Assembly: GCA_963743035.1 (NCBI GenBank)
Contig: CAVUOB010000011.1
Coordinates: forward strand, 124,001 to 188,000
Length of the DNA stretch: 64,000 nt
Direction: 5' to 3'
Source of the DNA: PALSA-911 sp963743035
Lineage (GTDB): Bacteria; Pseudomonadota; Alphaproteobacteria; Acetobacterales; Acetobacteraceae
In this document: one piece after another, positions 20,215-28,853 of the stretch
Numbering within the stretch: position 1 is the stretch's first letter
How the letters are laid out: each line of letters starts with the position of its first letter
Position numbers and translations under genes: made by a program
Notes under the pieces: model-generated
Seen by the model: only the letters and a program-made list of their open reading frames with translations
Databases searched by the model: none
What the model was told of the DNA's origin: nothing

Positions 20215-20547
20215 AACACGCGGCACAGGCCTATCAGGCCTCCTCCGCACGGCGTAATCCGCGCGAGCAGGAAGCCGACATCATCCGCCAGACCATCGGT
20301 GCCCTGCGTTCCGCCCGTACCCAGGGTGTGGTGACCCAGGTCCGCGCGCTGGCCGATAACCGGCGCCTGTGGATGACCGGTACTCGATCTCGTCCGCGAC
20401 CCCGACAATGCGCTGCCGGCCGGCCTGCGAGCCTCGATCGTCTCGGTCGGCCTGGCGGTCCAGCGGGAGATGGACAAGGACGATCCTGATTTCGATTTCC
20501 TGATCGGCGTGAATGAGAACATCGCCGCCGGGCTCTCTGGCGGATAG
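20202..20547 (+). CDS. flaF: flagellar regulator FlaF, interrupted by a one-base insertion
   Basis: FlaF works with FlbT as the positive partner in flagellin synthesis. The N-terminal part (AAQAYQASSARRNPREQEAD) runs to NRRLWMT. The C-terminal part (LDLVRDPDNALPAGLRASIV; FLIGVNENIAAGLSGG) is in the next frame. Removing one G from 20379-20380 gives a 114-aa protein, normal for FlaF. The start overlaps the end of flbT by 13 bp. Confidence 0.87.
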
Positions 20548-20558
20548 GGGTCGGGGGC

Positions 20559-21420
20559 GTGGACCTGACGATCAATACCGGCCTGGTGTCCCTGTTCCAG
20601 GGCCTGTCCAGCTCCGGGTCCAGCTCCGGCGATCCGGTGCTGAACGCGCTCTACGGCATCAACGGTCAGTCGAGCGCCAATCCGCGAGCCGCGCTGCAGG
20701 CCTTGAGCACGGCGGAGCAGAACCACGCAATGGACATCGCCACCACGGCGAAGCAGCCCCAGGTATCGCGCGACATCGCGGCGTTCAGTGCCGCGGTCGC
20801 TGCAGCGAAAGCCCCCGCCACGCTGCTGCAGAATCCCACGGTGATGAAGGTGCTGCTCACCGCCAACGGCCTGGCCAGCCAGCTTCCCTACACCGCGCTC
20901 GCCAGCAAGACATTGCTGTCCGATGTCAACGACCCGAAATCGCTGGTCAATCAATTGACCGACACGAGCTGGAAGGCCGTCGTGCAGACCTACGACTTCG
21001 CCAACAAGGGGCTGTCGGTGCTGCAGAACTCCCCAGGTCATCAGCACGATCGCTAATGCCTACGCGGAAGTGACCTGGCGCCAGTCGTTGGATGCGACCA
21101 CGCCGGGCCTGTCCAACGCGCTCAGCTTTCGCCAGAGCGCCGGCTCGATCACCTCGGTCGATCAGATCCTGGGCGACCCGACCCTGCGCACGGTGGTTAC
21201 CACCGCGCTCGGCATACCGCAGCAGATCGCCTTTCAGTCCCTTACCGCGCAGGAAAAGGCGATCAGCTCGCAGGTCGACATCACCAAGTTCAAGGATCCG
21301 AAATTCGTCGAAAGTTTCACCCAGCGCTACCTGATCGCCGCCGGCGCCGCGGCCAGCACCACCAGCACGACCGCGGACCTGACGGCGCTCGCGATCCAGG
21401 CCCAGGGCCTGACCGTCTGA
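20559..21420 (+). CDS. DUF1217 flagellar-locus protein, interrupted by a one-base insertion
   Basis: DUF1217 proteins occur in alphaproteobacterial flagellar loci; their molecular role is not known to me. The repaired product has 286 aa. The N-terminal part contains DIAAFSAAVAAAKAPATLLQ and LLTANGLASQLPYTALASK. The C-terminal part contains DQILGDPTLRTVVTTALGIP and FKDPKFVESFTQRYLIA. One C too many in the run at 21031-21034 separates the two parts. Translation would start at GTG 20559, 11 bp after flaF. Confidence 0.75.
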
Positions 21421-21460
21421 GGGCCCCCTTTCCACCCACGGCTCAAAAGGAGCCCATCCC

Positions 21461-22924
21461 ATGGATACGCTGCAGACTTCCGTCGATGCCGAAACCCTGG
21501 CGCGCCAGGTCGTGGAGATGATCGCGGCCGGGCGCACCGACGTGGCGCGGCCGCTACTGGCCGCCTTGTGCCGGATGGCACCGCCATCCGCGCGGCTGGC
21601 GGTGCTGTCCGCCAGCCTGGCGATGCGTGACAACCCGGAGGATGCGCGCGACGAGCTCGACCAGGCCATCGCCGCCGAGCCGGAGCATCCGGGGCTGCGC
21701 ATATCGCGTGCGCAACTGCGTATGGAACTCGGCGATCCCCTCGGCGCCGCGCGGGACGCGGCGGAAGCGGTGGTGCTGGACCGTGCCAACTCGTCCGCCA
21801 AGGCGCTGCTCGGCGTGCTGATGCTGGAACTCGGGCATATCCGCGATGCGCGCTGCTGTTTGGCCGAAGCGGTCGCCGCGGCGCCGGATAATCCCTGGTT
21901 CCGCGCCGGGCTGGCCGCCGCCGAGGAAGCGGCGGGAGAGCCGGCACTGGCCGCGGTCACGCTCGCTGCCGGCATCGCCCGGGCGCCGGGACGGATCGAG
22001 CTGCGCTCCGCTGCGATCCTGCTCAGCGTGCGCCGGCGCGACTTCGCCGCCGCGATCCGCGAGGCCGAGGAGGTCAGGCGGCTCGGCATAGCCGATGCCT
22101 GCGTGTTCGGGCTGATGGGCCATGCGCAGTCCAGCCTGGGCCGGCACGAGGAAGCGGGAGATGCCTACCGGGAGGCGCTGAAGCTGGGCCCGAACGATCC
22201 CTATGTCCGCCACCTCGTCGCCGCATCCGGATTTCTGCCCGGGGCGACGCGGGCGCCGCGGGAATATCTGAGCACCGTGTTCGACGGTTATGCCGGCCAG
22301 TTCGAGACGCATCTGATCGCGCTCGGCTACCGGATCCCGGGGCTGATCCGCGCCGCGCTGCTCGAACATCTCGAGCACACCGCGCATCCGCAGATCGGTC
22401 CCGTGCTCGACCTCGGATGCGGCACAGGTCTGCTCGGCGTGGTCCTGGCCGACCTGCCGGTGGGCCCGGTCACCGGTGTGGATTTGTCGGAACGCATGCT
22501 CGCGCAAGCCGCCGGCAAGGGCGTCTATGCCGATCTGCACCACGCGGATCTGGCCGATTTCCTTGCCAATGACACCAGCCCCTGGCGACTGATCCTGGCC
22601 GCCGACGTGCTCTGCTATTTCGGCGCGTTGCAGGATCTGCTGGCCGCCGTGTTCGACCGGCTGGCGCCGGGCGGCCTGTTCCTGTTCTCGGCCGAGGAAT
22701 TGCTGCCGGATGCCGATGGCCGCCTGCCGGCGAACCTGCGGGGCGGCGGCTGGGCGTTGGGACGGCAGGGCCGCTATGCGCACACAGCGGACTACCTGAC
22801 CGGGGCGGCGGAAGGCGCGGGCTTCACCATCCGGATGCTGCGCCGGGAGATCCAGCGTTTCGAGGCCGATGCGCCGGTGGACGGCTTCCTCGTCATGCTC
22901 GAACGGCCGATCAATGGGCGCTGA
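21461..22924 (+). CDS. TPR-repeat protein with C-terminal SAM-dependent methyltransferase domain
   Basis: This is a 487-aa protein. Residues 1-260 are alpha-helical TPR-like repeats, such as GRHEEAGDAYREALKLGPND. Residues 275-480 form a class I methyltransferase fold, with the SAM-binding motif VLDLGCGTGLLGVVLAD near residue 313 followed by VTGVDLSERMLAQA. The ATG follows AAAAGGAG. The end overlaps the next TPR-glycosyltransferase gene by 11 bp. Position right after flagellin, FlbT and FlaF suggests it modifies flagellin or its glycan, by analogy with other flagellar glycosylation islands. The substrate is not known. Confidence 0.8.
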   Translation: MDTLQTSVDAETLARQVVEMIAAGRTDVARPLLAALCRMAPPSARLAVLSASLAMRDNPEDARDELDQAIAAEPEHPGLRISRAQLRMELGDPLGAARDAAEAVVLDRANSSAKALLGVLMLELGHIRDARCCLAEAVAAAPDNPWFRAGLAAAEEAAGEPALAAVTLAAGIARAPGRIELRSAAILLSVRRRDFAAAIREAEEVRRLGIADACVFGLMGHAQSSLGRHEEAGDAYREALKLGPNDPYVRHLVAASGFLPGATRAPREYLSTVFDGYAGQFETHLIALGYRIPGLIRAALLEHLEHTAHPQIGPVLDLGCGTGLLGVVLADLPVGPVTGVDLSERMLAQAAGKGVYADLHHADLADFLANDTSPWRLILAADVLCYFGALQDLLAAVFDRLAPGGLFLFSAEELLPDADGRLPANLRGGGWALGRQGRYAHTADYLTGAAEGAGFTIRMLRREIQRFEADAPVDGFLVMLERPINGR

Positions 22925-25250
22925 AGATGCAGCCCTTGGGATCGCCCTGCTGGCGGAAGGCCGCGCGGACCTGGCCCTGGCAGCTTTGCAGACGGCGGTG
23001 GCGGGCGGCGATGCCAGTCCGGCAACCCTGCTGAACCTGGCCCTGGCGGAGGCCGGTGCGGGTGATACCGATCGCGCCCTGGCCCGCATGCAGGAAGTGC
23101 AGGACCGCCAGCCGAGCTGGGACGAACCGAGGTTGCGGCGCGCGGAGACCTTGCGTGCCGCCGGCAGACACGCGGCGGCGGAGCGGGCCTATCAAGAGGC
23201 GCTGGACATAAATCCGGCGCGGCTGGAGGCGCTGCTGGGCCTTGCCGTGCTCCGGCTGCAGCGCCATGACGGGGAGGGCGCTCGCACTCTGCTGCGGCGC
23301 TGCTGCGCCATCGCCTCCGGTCATGCCCAGGCCCATCATGCCCAGGCCCATCATGCCCAAGCCTGGGACGCGCTCGGCCTATCGCTGCTGATGACCGCCG
23401 ATTACCCGGAAGCTGAGGCGGCCTTCGCGGAAGCCCAGCGCCTGGGGCCGGGCGTGCTGGATTATGCACTGCATCGCGTGGATGCGGCGCTGGCGGCCGG
23501 CAATGCGGAGGCGGAGCTGGCGCGGCTGGAGGCGGTGGCGTCGGCCGATCCGCTGGACCCGGTGGCGCCGACCGCGCGGGGCATGCTGCTGGAACGGCTT
23601 GGCCGGCGCGACGACGCCATCTCTGCGCTGCAGGCAGCGACCGCGCTTGCGCCGGACGCGCCCCGGCCGGCGGCCTTCCTGGGCGAGCTGCTGGCGCGTT
23701 CCCATCGCGGCCGGGAGGCGGAGCGCGCCCTCGTGCATGCCATCGCGCTGGACCCCGGCAATTCCCAGCTGCAGAACGACCGTGCCACGGTGCTGATGCG
23801 GCTGCATCGCCATGCCGAGGCGAAGGACGCTCTCGAAGCCCTGATCGCCCGCGACGGACCGGACGTGACCGCGCTGTGCAACCTCGCCAATGTCACCGTC
23901 TGCCTCGGCCTGCAGGACCAGGCCGTCGCCATCGCGCGGCAGGCGATTGCGTTGGCGCCTGGCGCGCATCTGCCCTGGCGGGCGCTGTGCAACTGCCTGC
24001 CGTATCACGAAGCCATCGGCGGCGCGGCCTTGCTGCAGGCGCTCGGCCAGTGCGCGGCGCTGCTGCCGCGCCCGCCGGATCCCGGCTTCGCCAACGCGCC
24101 GGAGCCGGACCGCCGGCTGCGCGTGGGTCTGCTATCCGGCAGCCTGCGCACCCATCCGGTCGGCTGGCTCACCATCGCCGGCCTGGAGACATTGGACCCG
24201 CAGATGTTCGAGCTGGTCTGCCTCGGGCACGACGCCGCGCCGGACCCGATCGCGCTGCGCTTCGCGGCGATCGCCTCCGCCTGGCACGCAACCGACGGGC
24301 TGGACGATGCCGCGCTGTGCCAGCTCACGCGCGATCTTGGCATCGATGTCCTGATCGACCTCGGCGGCTATGGCGATACCGGGCGGCTGCCGGCCTGTTC
24401 CCGGCGGCTGGCGCCGGTACAGGTGAAATGGGTCGGCATGCAGAACCACAGCACCGGCCTGGCGGAGATGGACTGGTTCATCACCGACCGGTGGGAAACG
24501 CCGCCGGCGCTCGAGCGCTTCTACACGGAGAGGCTGCTGCGCCTGGAAGACGGTTACATCTGCTACAGCCCGCCGCCCTATGCCCCGGATGTCGGCGCGC
24601 TGCCGGCCCGCGCCAACGGCCATGTCACCTTCGGCTGCTTCAACAACCTGGCCAAGATCACCCCGCGGGTCATCGCCACCTGGTCGTCGATCCTGCATCG
24701 CGTGCCGGATTCGAGGCTGGTGCTGAAGACCCACCAGTTCGCCGATGCGCCGACCCGCGGGCGGCTGCTTGGCGCATTCGCCGCGCACGGCATTGCCGCG
24801 TCCCGCCTCACGCTGCAGGGCGCATCGCCGCATCGCGCCTTCCTGAACGAGTACAACAGCATCGACATGGTGCTCGATCCTTTCCCCTATTCGGGCGGCC
24901 TGACCACCTGCGAGGCGCTGTGGATGGGCGTGCCGACGCTCACCTTGCCCGGGGAGACCTTCGCATCGCGCCATTCCGCCAGCCATATGAGCAATGCCGG
25001 GCTGGCGGACTGGGTCGCCGCGGACCTGGCGCAGTATGTCGAGCTCGCGGTCGCCAGGTCGGCCGATCGCGACGCCCTGGCCGCCCTGCGCAACGGGTTG
25101 CGGGCACGGGTGAAGGGAAGCCCGCTCTGCGACGCCCCGCGCTTCGGGCGCCATCTCGGCCGGGCGCTGCGCCATGCCTGGCGGCACTGGTGCGCCCATG
25201 GGACACCCGCCATGGAAACATCGGCCAAGGAAACGTGGGCCGTAAAATAG
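22914..25250 (+). CDS. TPR O-GlcNAc-transferase-like (SPINDLY family) glycosyltransferase
   Basis: This is a 778-aa protein. The N-terminal half (to about residue 390) consists of TPR repeats. The C-terminal half is the OGT/SPINDLY catalytic region, with VGLLSGSLRTHPVGWL, VQVKWVGMQNHSTGLAEMDW, GCFNNLAKITPRVIATWSSI and the nucleotide-sugar site PFPYSGGLTTCEALWMGVPT. Such proteins transfer a sugar from a nucleotide donor to Ser/Thr of proteins. ATG 22914 overlaps the methyltransferase stop, implying coupled expression. Flagellin, four genes upstream, is the most likely acceptor. A small in-frame 15-bp tandem repeat lies in the TPR region. Confidence 0.85.
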   Translation: MGAEDAALGIALLAEGRADLALAALQTAVAGGDASPATLLNLALAEAGAGDTDRALARMQEVQDRQPSWDEPRLRRAETLRAAGRHAAAERAYQEALDINPARLEALLGLAVLRLQRHDGEGARTLLRRCCAIASGHAQAHHAQAHHAQAWDALGLSLLMTADYPEAEAAFAEAQRLGPGVLDYALHRVDAALAAGNAEAELARLEAVASADPLDPVAPTARGMLLERLGRRDDAISALQAATALAPDAPRPAAFLGELLARSHRGREAERALVHAIALDPGNSQLQNDRATVLMRLHRHAEAKDALEALIARDGPDVTALCNLANVTVCLGLQDQAVAIARQAIALAPGAHLPWRALCNCLPYHEAIGGAALLQALGQCAALLPRPPDPGFANAPEPDRRLRVGLLSGSLRTHPVGWLTIAGLETLDPQMFELVCLGHDAAPDPIALRFAAIASAWHATDGLDDAALCQLTRDLGIDVLIDLGGYGDTGRLPACSRRLAPVQVKWVGMQNHSTGLAEMDWFITDRWETPPALERFYTERLLRLEDGYICYSPPPYAPDVGALPARANGHVTFGCFNNLAKITPRVIATWSSILHRVPDSRLVLKTHQFADAPTRGRLLGAFAAHGIAASRLTLQGASPHRAFLNEYNSIDMVLDPFPYSGGLTTCEALWMGVPTLTLPGETFASRHSASHMSNAGLADWVAADLAQYVELAVARSADRDALAALRNGLRARVKGSPLCDAPRFGRHLGRALRHAWRHWCAHGTPAMETSAKETWAVK
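23322..23363 (+). repeat. 15-bp in-frame tandem repeat in the TPR glycosyltransferase gene
   Basis: The unit CATGCCCAGGCCCAT occurs twice (23322-23336 and 23337-23351), followed by a partial third copy. It encodes HAQAHHAQAHHAQAW within the TPR region. Copy-number change would add or remove five residues without breaking the frame. Confidence 0.85.
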
Positions 25251-25252
25251 CG

Positions 25253-25278
25253 AAGGGCCAGGGTTGCCCCTGGCCCTT
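25253..25278. terminator. hairpin between the convergent glycosyltransferase and ilvC genes
   Basis: A perfect 11-bp stem, AAGGGCCAGGG / CCCTGGCCCTT, with a 4-nt loop lies between the plus-strand stop at 25250 and the minus-strand ilvC stop at 25302. There is no clean U-tract on either side, though the minus-strand transcript continues into a short T-rich stretch. It probably acts on transcripts from both directions. Confidence 0.6.
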
Positions 25279-25301
25279 GAACCGGATCGAACGGGTGCCG
25301 A

Positions 25302-26321
25302 TCAGTTCTTCGTCTTGTCGACCAGCGCGTTCTTGCTGATCCACGGCATCATGGCGCGCAGCTTGGCGCCGACTTCCTCGATCGGGTGCTCGGCCAGCCG
25401 GCGGCGCGTGGCCTTGAAGCTGGTCTGGTTCACCTTGTTCTCCAGCATCCAGTTCCGCGCGAAGCGGCCGGACTGGATATCCTCCAGCACGCGCTTCATC
25501 TCGGCCTTGGTTTCGGCGTTCACGATGCGCGGCCCGGTCACGTATTCACCGTATTCGGCGGTGTTGGAGATCGAGTAGTTCATGTTGGCGATGCCGCCCT
25601 CGTAGATCAGGTCCACAATCAGCTTCACCTCGTGCAGGCACTCGAAATACGCCATCTCCGGCGCGTAGCCGGCTTCCACCAGCGTCTCGTAACCACCCTT
25701 GATCAACTCGACCAGGCCGCCGCAGAGCACCACCTGCTCACCGAACAGGTCGGTTTCGCATTCTTCCTTGAACGTGGTCTCGATGATGCCGGCGCGGCCG
25801 CCGCCGATGGCGGAGGCGTAGGACAGCGCGATTTCCAGCGCGTTGCCGGACGGGTTCTGCGACACCGCCACCAGGCAGGGCACGCCGCCGCCGCGCTGGT
25901 ACTCGCTGCGCACGGTATGGCCGGGGCCCTTCGGCGCGATCATGAACACGTCGATATCGGCGCGGGGATCGAGCAGGTTGAAATGCACGTTCAGGCCATG
26001 CGCGAAGGCCAGCGCCGCGCCCGGCTTCATGTTGGCGTGCAGCTTGTCCCGGTACAGGTCGCCCTGGCCCTCGTCGGGCGTCAGCACCATGATCACGTCG
26101 GCCCATTTGGCGCAGTCGGCGGGGTCCATCACCTTCAGCCCGGCGGCCTCGGCCTTCGCGACGCCCGTGGAACCGGGGCGCAGGCCGACCGCGAGCTCCT
26201 TCACGCCGCTGTCCTTCAGGTTGTTGGCATGGGCATGGCCCTGGCTGCCATAGCCGATGATCGCGACCTTCTTGCCTTTGATCAGGTTCACATCGGCGTC
26301 GCTGTCATAGTACACGCGCAT
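25302..26321 (-). CDS. ilvC: ketol-acid reductoisomerase (class I)
   Basis: This is a 339-aa enzyme that isomerises and reduces acetolactate with NADPH in valine, leucine and isoleucine synthesis. The Rossmann motif is GYGSQGHAHANNLKDSG near residue 25, followed by VLTPDEGQ and FAHGLNVHF. The C-terminal helical domain has EECETDLFGEQVVLCGG with the metal-binding acidic residues. Length and motifs are those of the short class I form. It follows ilvH and ilvB on the same strand. Confidence 0.97.
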   Translation of the reverse strand: MRVYYDSDADVNLIKGKKVAIIGYGSQGHAHANNLKDSGVKELAVGLRPGSTGVAKAEAAGLKVMDPADCAKWADVIMVLTPDEGQGDLYRDKLHANMKPGAALAFAHGLNVHFNLLDPRADIDVFMIAPKGPGHTVRSEYQRGGGVPCLVAVSQNPSGNALEIALSYASAIGGGRAGIIETTFKEECETDLFGEQVVLCGGLVELIKGGYETLVEAGYAPEMAYFECLHEVKLIVDLIYEGGIANMNYSISNTAEYGEYVTGPRIVNAETKAEMKRVLEDIQSGRFARNWMLENKVNQTSFKATRRRLAEHPIEEVGAKLRAMMPWISKNALVDKTKN

Positions 26322-26377
26322 CGGCGTTCTCTCCTTTGGTGGAAGTGTGTCTGCTTGCGGAAGTAGCTGGGGTAAAC

Positions 26378-26896
26378 TCAGATCGTGCGGGCGCCGCGCG
26401 CGATCGCGGCGACGCCGGTGCGCGACACTTCGGCCAGGCCCAGCGGGCGCATCAATTCGATGAAGGCGTCCAGCTTGTCGGTGGCGCCGGTCAGTTCGAA
26501 GACGAAGCTGCCGGTGGTGGCGTCGATCACCCGGGCGCGGAACGCATCGGCCAGCCGCAGGCTCTCCACCCGGTTATCGCCGGTGGCGACGATCTTGATC
26601 ATCGCCATTTCCCGCGCGATGTGCGGGCCTTCGCGCGTCAGGTCGGAAACTTGGTGCACCGGCACCAGCCGGCCGAGCTGGGCCTTGATCTGCTCGATCA
26701 CCATTTCGGTGCCGGTGGTGACGATGTTGATCCGCGACCGCGACTGAGCGGCATCGACTGCGGCGACGGTCAGGCTGTCGATGTTGTAGCCGCGGCCGGA
26801 AAACAGCCCGACCACGCGGGCGAGGATGCCGGGCTCGTTGTCCACCAGCACCGCGATGGTCGCGGTGCGCTGGGTCTTGTCGATCTGTGCTGACAT
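26378..26896 (-). CDS. ilvH: acetolactate synthase small (regulatory) subunit
   Basis: This is a 172-aa protein with an N-terminal ACT domain (IAVLVDNEPGILARVVGLFS, RGYNIDSLTV), which binds valine for feedback inhibition. A second ACT-like domain (DATTGSFVFELTGATDKLDA) ends in the basic tail GVAAIARGARTI. It sits between ilvB and ilvC. ATG 26896 and an in-frame ATG nine bases upstream are both possible starts. Confidence 0.95.
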   Translation of the reverse strand: MSAQIDKTQRTATIAVLVDNEPGILARVVGLFSGRGYNIDSLTVAAVDAAQSRSRINIVTTGTEMVIEQIKAQLGRLVPVHQVSDLTREGPHIAREMAMIKIVATGDNRVESLRLADAFRARVIDATTGSFVFELTGATDKLDAFIELMRPLGLAEVSRTGVAAIARGARTI

Positions 26897-26968
26897 GCAA
26901 TGCAACCGGGAAAAATGCAGAACGCACCCGCCGCGGATCCGCGGCCGGCGCGTTCATGCGCCAAAAAC

Positions 26969-28777
26969 TTAAACCAGGGCAAGGCCCGCGTCGGTCACAC
27001 CAGCCGTGCGGCTCGATTGCTCCGCCGTTTCGTGCTCGGGACCCAGGATCATTTCGTTGTGCGCGGCCCCGCTCGGGATCATCGGGAAACAATTCTCCTT
27101 CGGATCCACGGCGATGTCGGCGATCACCGCGCGATCGATCGTCAGCATCTGGCGGATCACGTCGTCGAGCTCATCGACCGTGCGCGCGCGCAGGCCGGTG
27201 GCATGGAACGCATCGGCCAGCTTGACGAAATCCGGCAGCGCCGCGGAGTAGCTTTCCGAATAGCGCCCGCCATGCAGCAATTCCTGCCACTGGCGCACCA
27301 TGCCCATATATTCGTTGTTCAGGATGAACACCTTCACCGGCAGCTTGTACTGCGCCAGCGTGCCCATTTCCTGAATGTTCATCAGGATGGACGCCTCGCC
27401 GGCGATGTCGATCACCAGCGCGTCCGGATGCGCGATCTGCACGCCCATCGCGGCCGGCAGGCCATACCCCATGGTGCCCAGCCCGCCGCTGGTCATCCAG
27501 CGATTCGGCTTGGTGAAATGAAAATGCTGCGCCGCCCACATCTGGTGCTGGCCGACCTCGGTGGTGATGAAGGTCTCCTTGCCCGAGGCGGCGTTCATCT
27601 CCTGGCTGATCTCGTACAGCCGCTGGATGGCGTATTGCGGCTTGATGATGCCGCCCTTCTCTTTCGTCTGGGTGAAGCGCAGGCATTCCTTGCTGCGCCA
27701 GGCATCGATCTGGCGCCACCACTCGGCGATCGCCTGGGTGTGCGGCTTCTGCGCGTCGGCCTTCCAGGCGCGGATGATCGCGCGCAGCACCGCGGCGGCA
27801 TCGCCGACGATCGGCACCTCGACCGGCACGTTCTTGTTGATGCTGGACGGGTCGATATCGGCGTGGATCTTCTTCGCGTTCGGGCAGAAGGCGTTCAGCC
27901 TGCCGGTCACGCGGTCGTCGAAGCGGGCGCCGATGTTCAGCAGCACGTCGCAGCCATGCATGGCCAGGTTGGCCTCGTAGGTGCCGTGCATGCCCAGCAT
28001 GCCCAGGAACAGCGGGTCCTTCGCCGGATAGGCGCCCAGGCCCATCAGCGTGCTGGTGCAGGGAAAGCCGGTCAGGCGCACCAGCTCGGTCAGCAGTTCC
28101 GAGGCTTCCGGGCCCGAGTTAATCACGCCGCCGCCGGAATAGACCACCGGCCGGCGGGCGTGCTTCAGCAGCGCCACGGCCTTGGCGATCTGGCCGGCAT
28201 CCGGCTCGGTGCGCGGGTTGTAGCGCGCCCGCGTCGCCTCACCGGGTTCGGTATAGGGCGCGGGGGCGATCAGGATGTCCTTCGGCAGGTCGATCACCAC
28301 CGGGCCGGGGCGGCCGCTGCGCGCGACGTGGAACGCCTCGTGCACCACGCGGGCGAGGTCCTCGGAGCGGCGGACCAGGTAGTTGTGCTTGGTCGCCGGG
28401 CGGGTGATGCCGGTGGTATCGGCTTCCTGGAAGGCGTCGTTGCCGATCAGATGCGTCGGCACCTGGCCGGTCAGGCAGATGACGGGAATGCTGTCCATCA
28501 GCGCGTCCACCAGCCCGGTCACGGCATTGGTGGCGCCCGGGCCAGATGTCACCAGCACCACGCCGACCTTGCCGGTGCTGCGCGCATAGCCTTCCGCGGC
28601 ATGCACCGCGCCGCCTTCCTGGCGAACCAGCACGTGACGGATGGCGTTCTGGTTGAACAGCGCATCGTAGATCGGCAGTACCGCGCCGCCGGGATATCCG
28701 AAAATGACATCTACGCCCTGATCCTTCAGGGCGCGGATGAGGATCTCAGCTCCGGTTTCGGACTTCGGCTCGGTCAT
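26969..28777 (-). CDS. ilvB: acetolactate synthase large (catalytic) subunit
   Basis: This is a 602-aa TPP- and FAD-dependent enzyme that condenses pyruvate units into acetolactate. The N-terminal TPP domain carries the catalytic glutamate in HVLVRQEGGAVHAAEGYARS. The central FAD-type domain has VEVPIVGDAAAVLRAI. The C-terminal TPP/Mg motif runs from GEASILMNIQEMGTLAQYKL to ILNNEYMGM. The C-terminus is slightly longer than usual. It is the first gene of the ilvB-ilvH-ilvC series. Confidence 0.96.
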   Translation of the reverse strand: MTEPKSETGAEILIRALKDQGVDVIFGYPGGAVLPIYDALFNQNAIRHVLVRQEGGAVHAAEGYARSTGKVGVVLVTSGPGATNAVTGLVDALMDSIPVICLTGQVPTHLIGNDAFQEADTTGITRPATKHNYLVRRSEDLARVVHEAFHVARSGRPGPVVIDLPKDILIAPAPYTEPGEATRARYNPRTEPDAGQIAKAVALLKHARRPVVYSGGGVINSGPEASELLTELVRLTGFPCTSTLMGLGAYPAKDPLFLGMLGMHGTYEANLAMHGCDVLLNIGARFDDRVTGRLNAFCPNAKKIHADIDPSSINKNVPVEVPIVGDAAAVLRAIIRAWKADAQKPHTQAIAEWWRQIDAWRSKECLRFTQTKEKGGIIKPQYAIQRLYEISQEMNAASGKETFITTEVGQHQMWAAQHFHFTKPNRWMTSGGLGTMGYGLPAAMGVQIAHPDALVIDIAGEASILMNIQEMGTLAQYKLPVKVFILNNEYMGMVRQWQELLHGGRYSESYSAALPDFVKLADAFHATGLRARTVDELDDVIRQMLTIDRAVIADIAVDPKENCFPMIPSGAAHNEMILGPEHETAEQSSRTAGVTDAGLALV

Positions 28778-28853
28778 GGGTTGCTACCTCGATCGCGCCG
28801 GCTGGAGGTTCGTTGGCGCAGGCCGCACGGATAGGACCGGATGATGCGGTGCG

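Noticed and set aside
1611..21034. Decay of the flagellar genes as the main cause of the broken frames
   Set aside because: All lesions are one-base insertions, the housekeeping gene fhs is hit too, and intact flagellar genes lie between; a sequence-quality problem fits better. It is not fully excluded.
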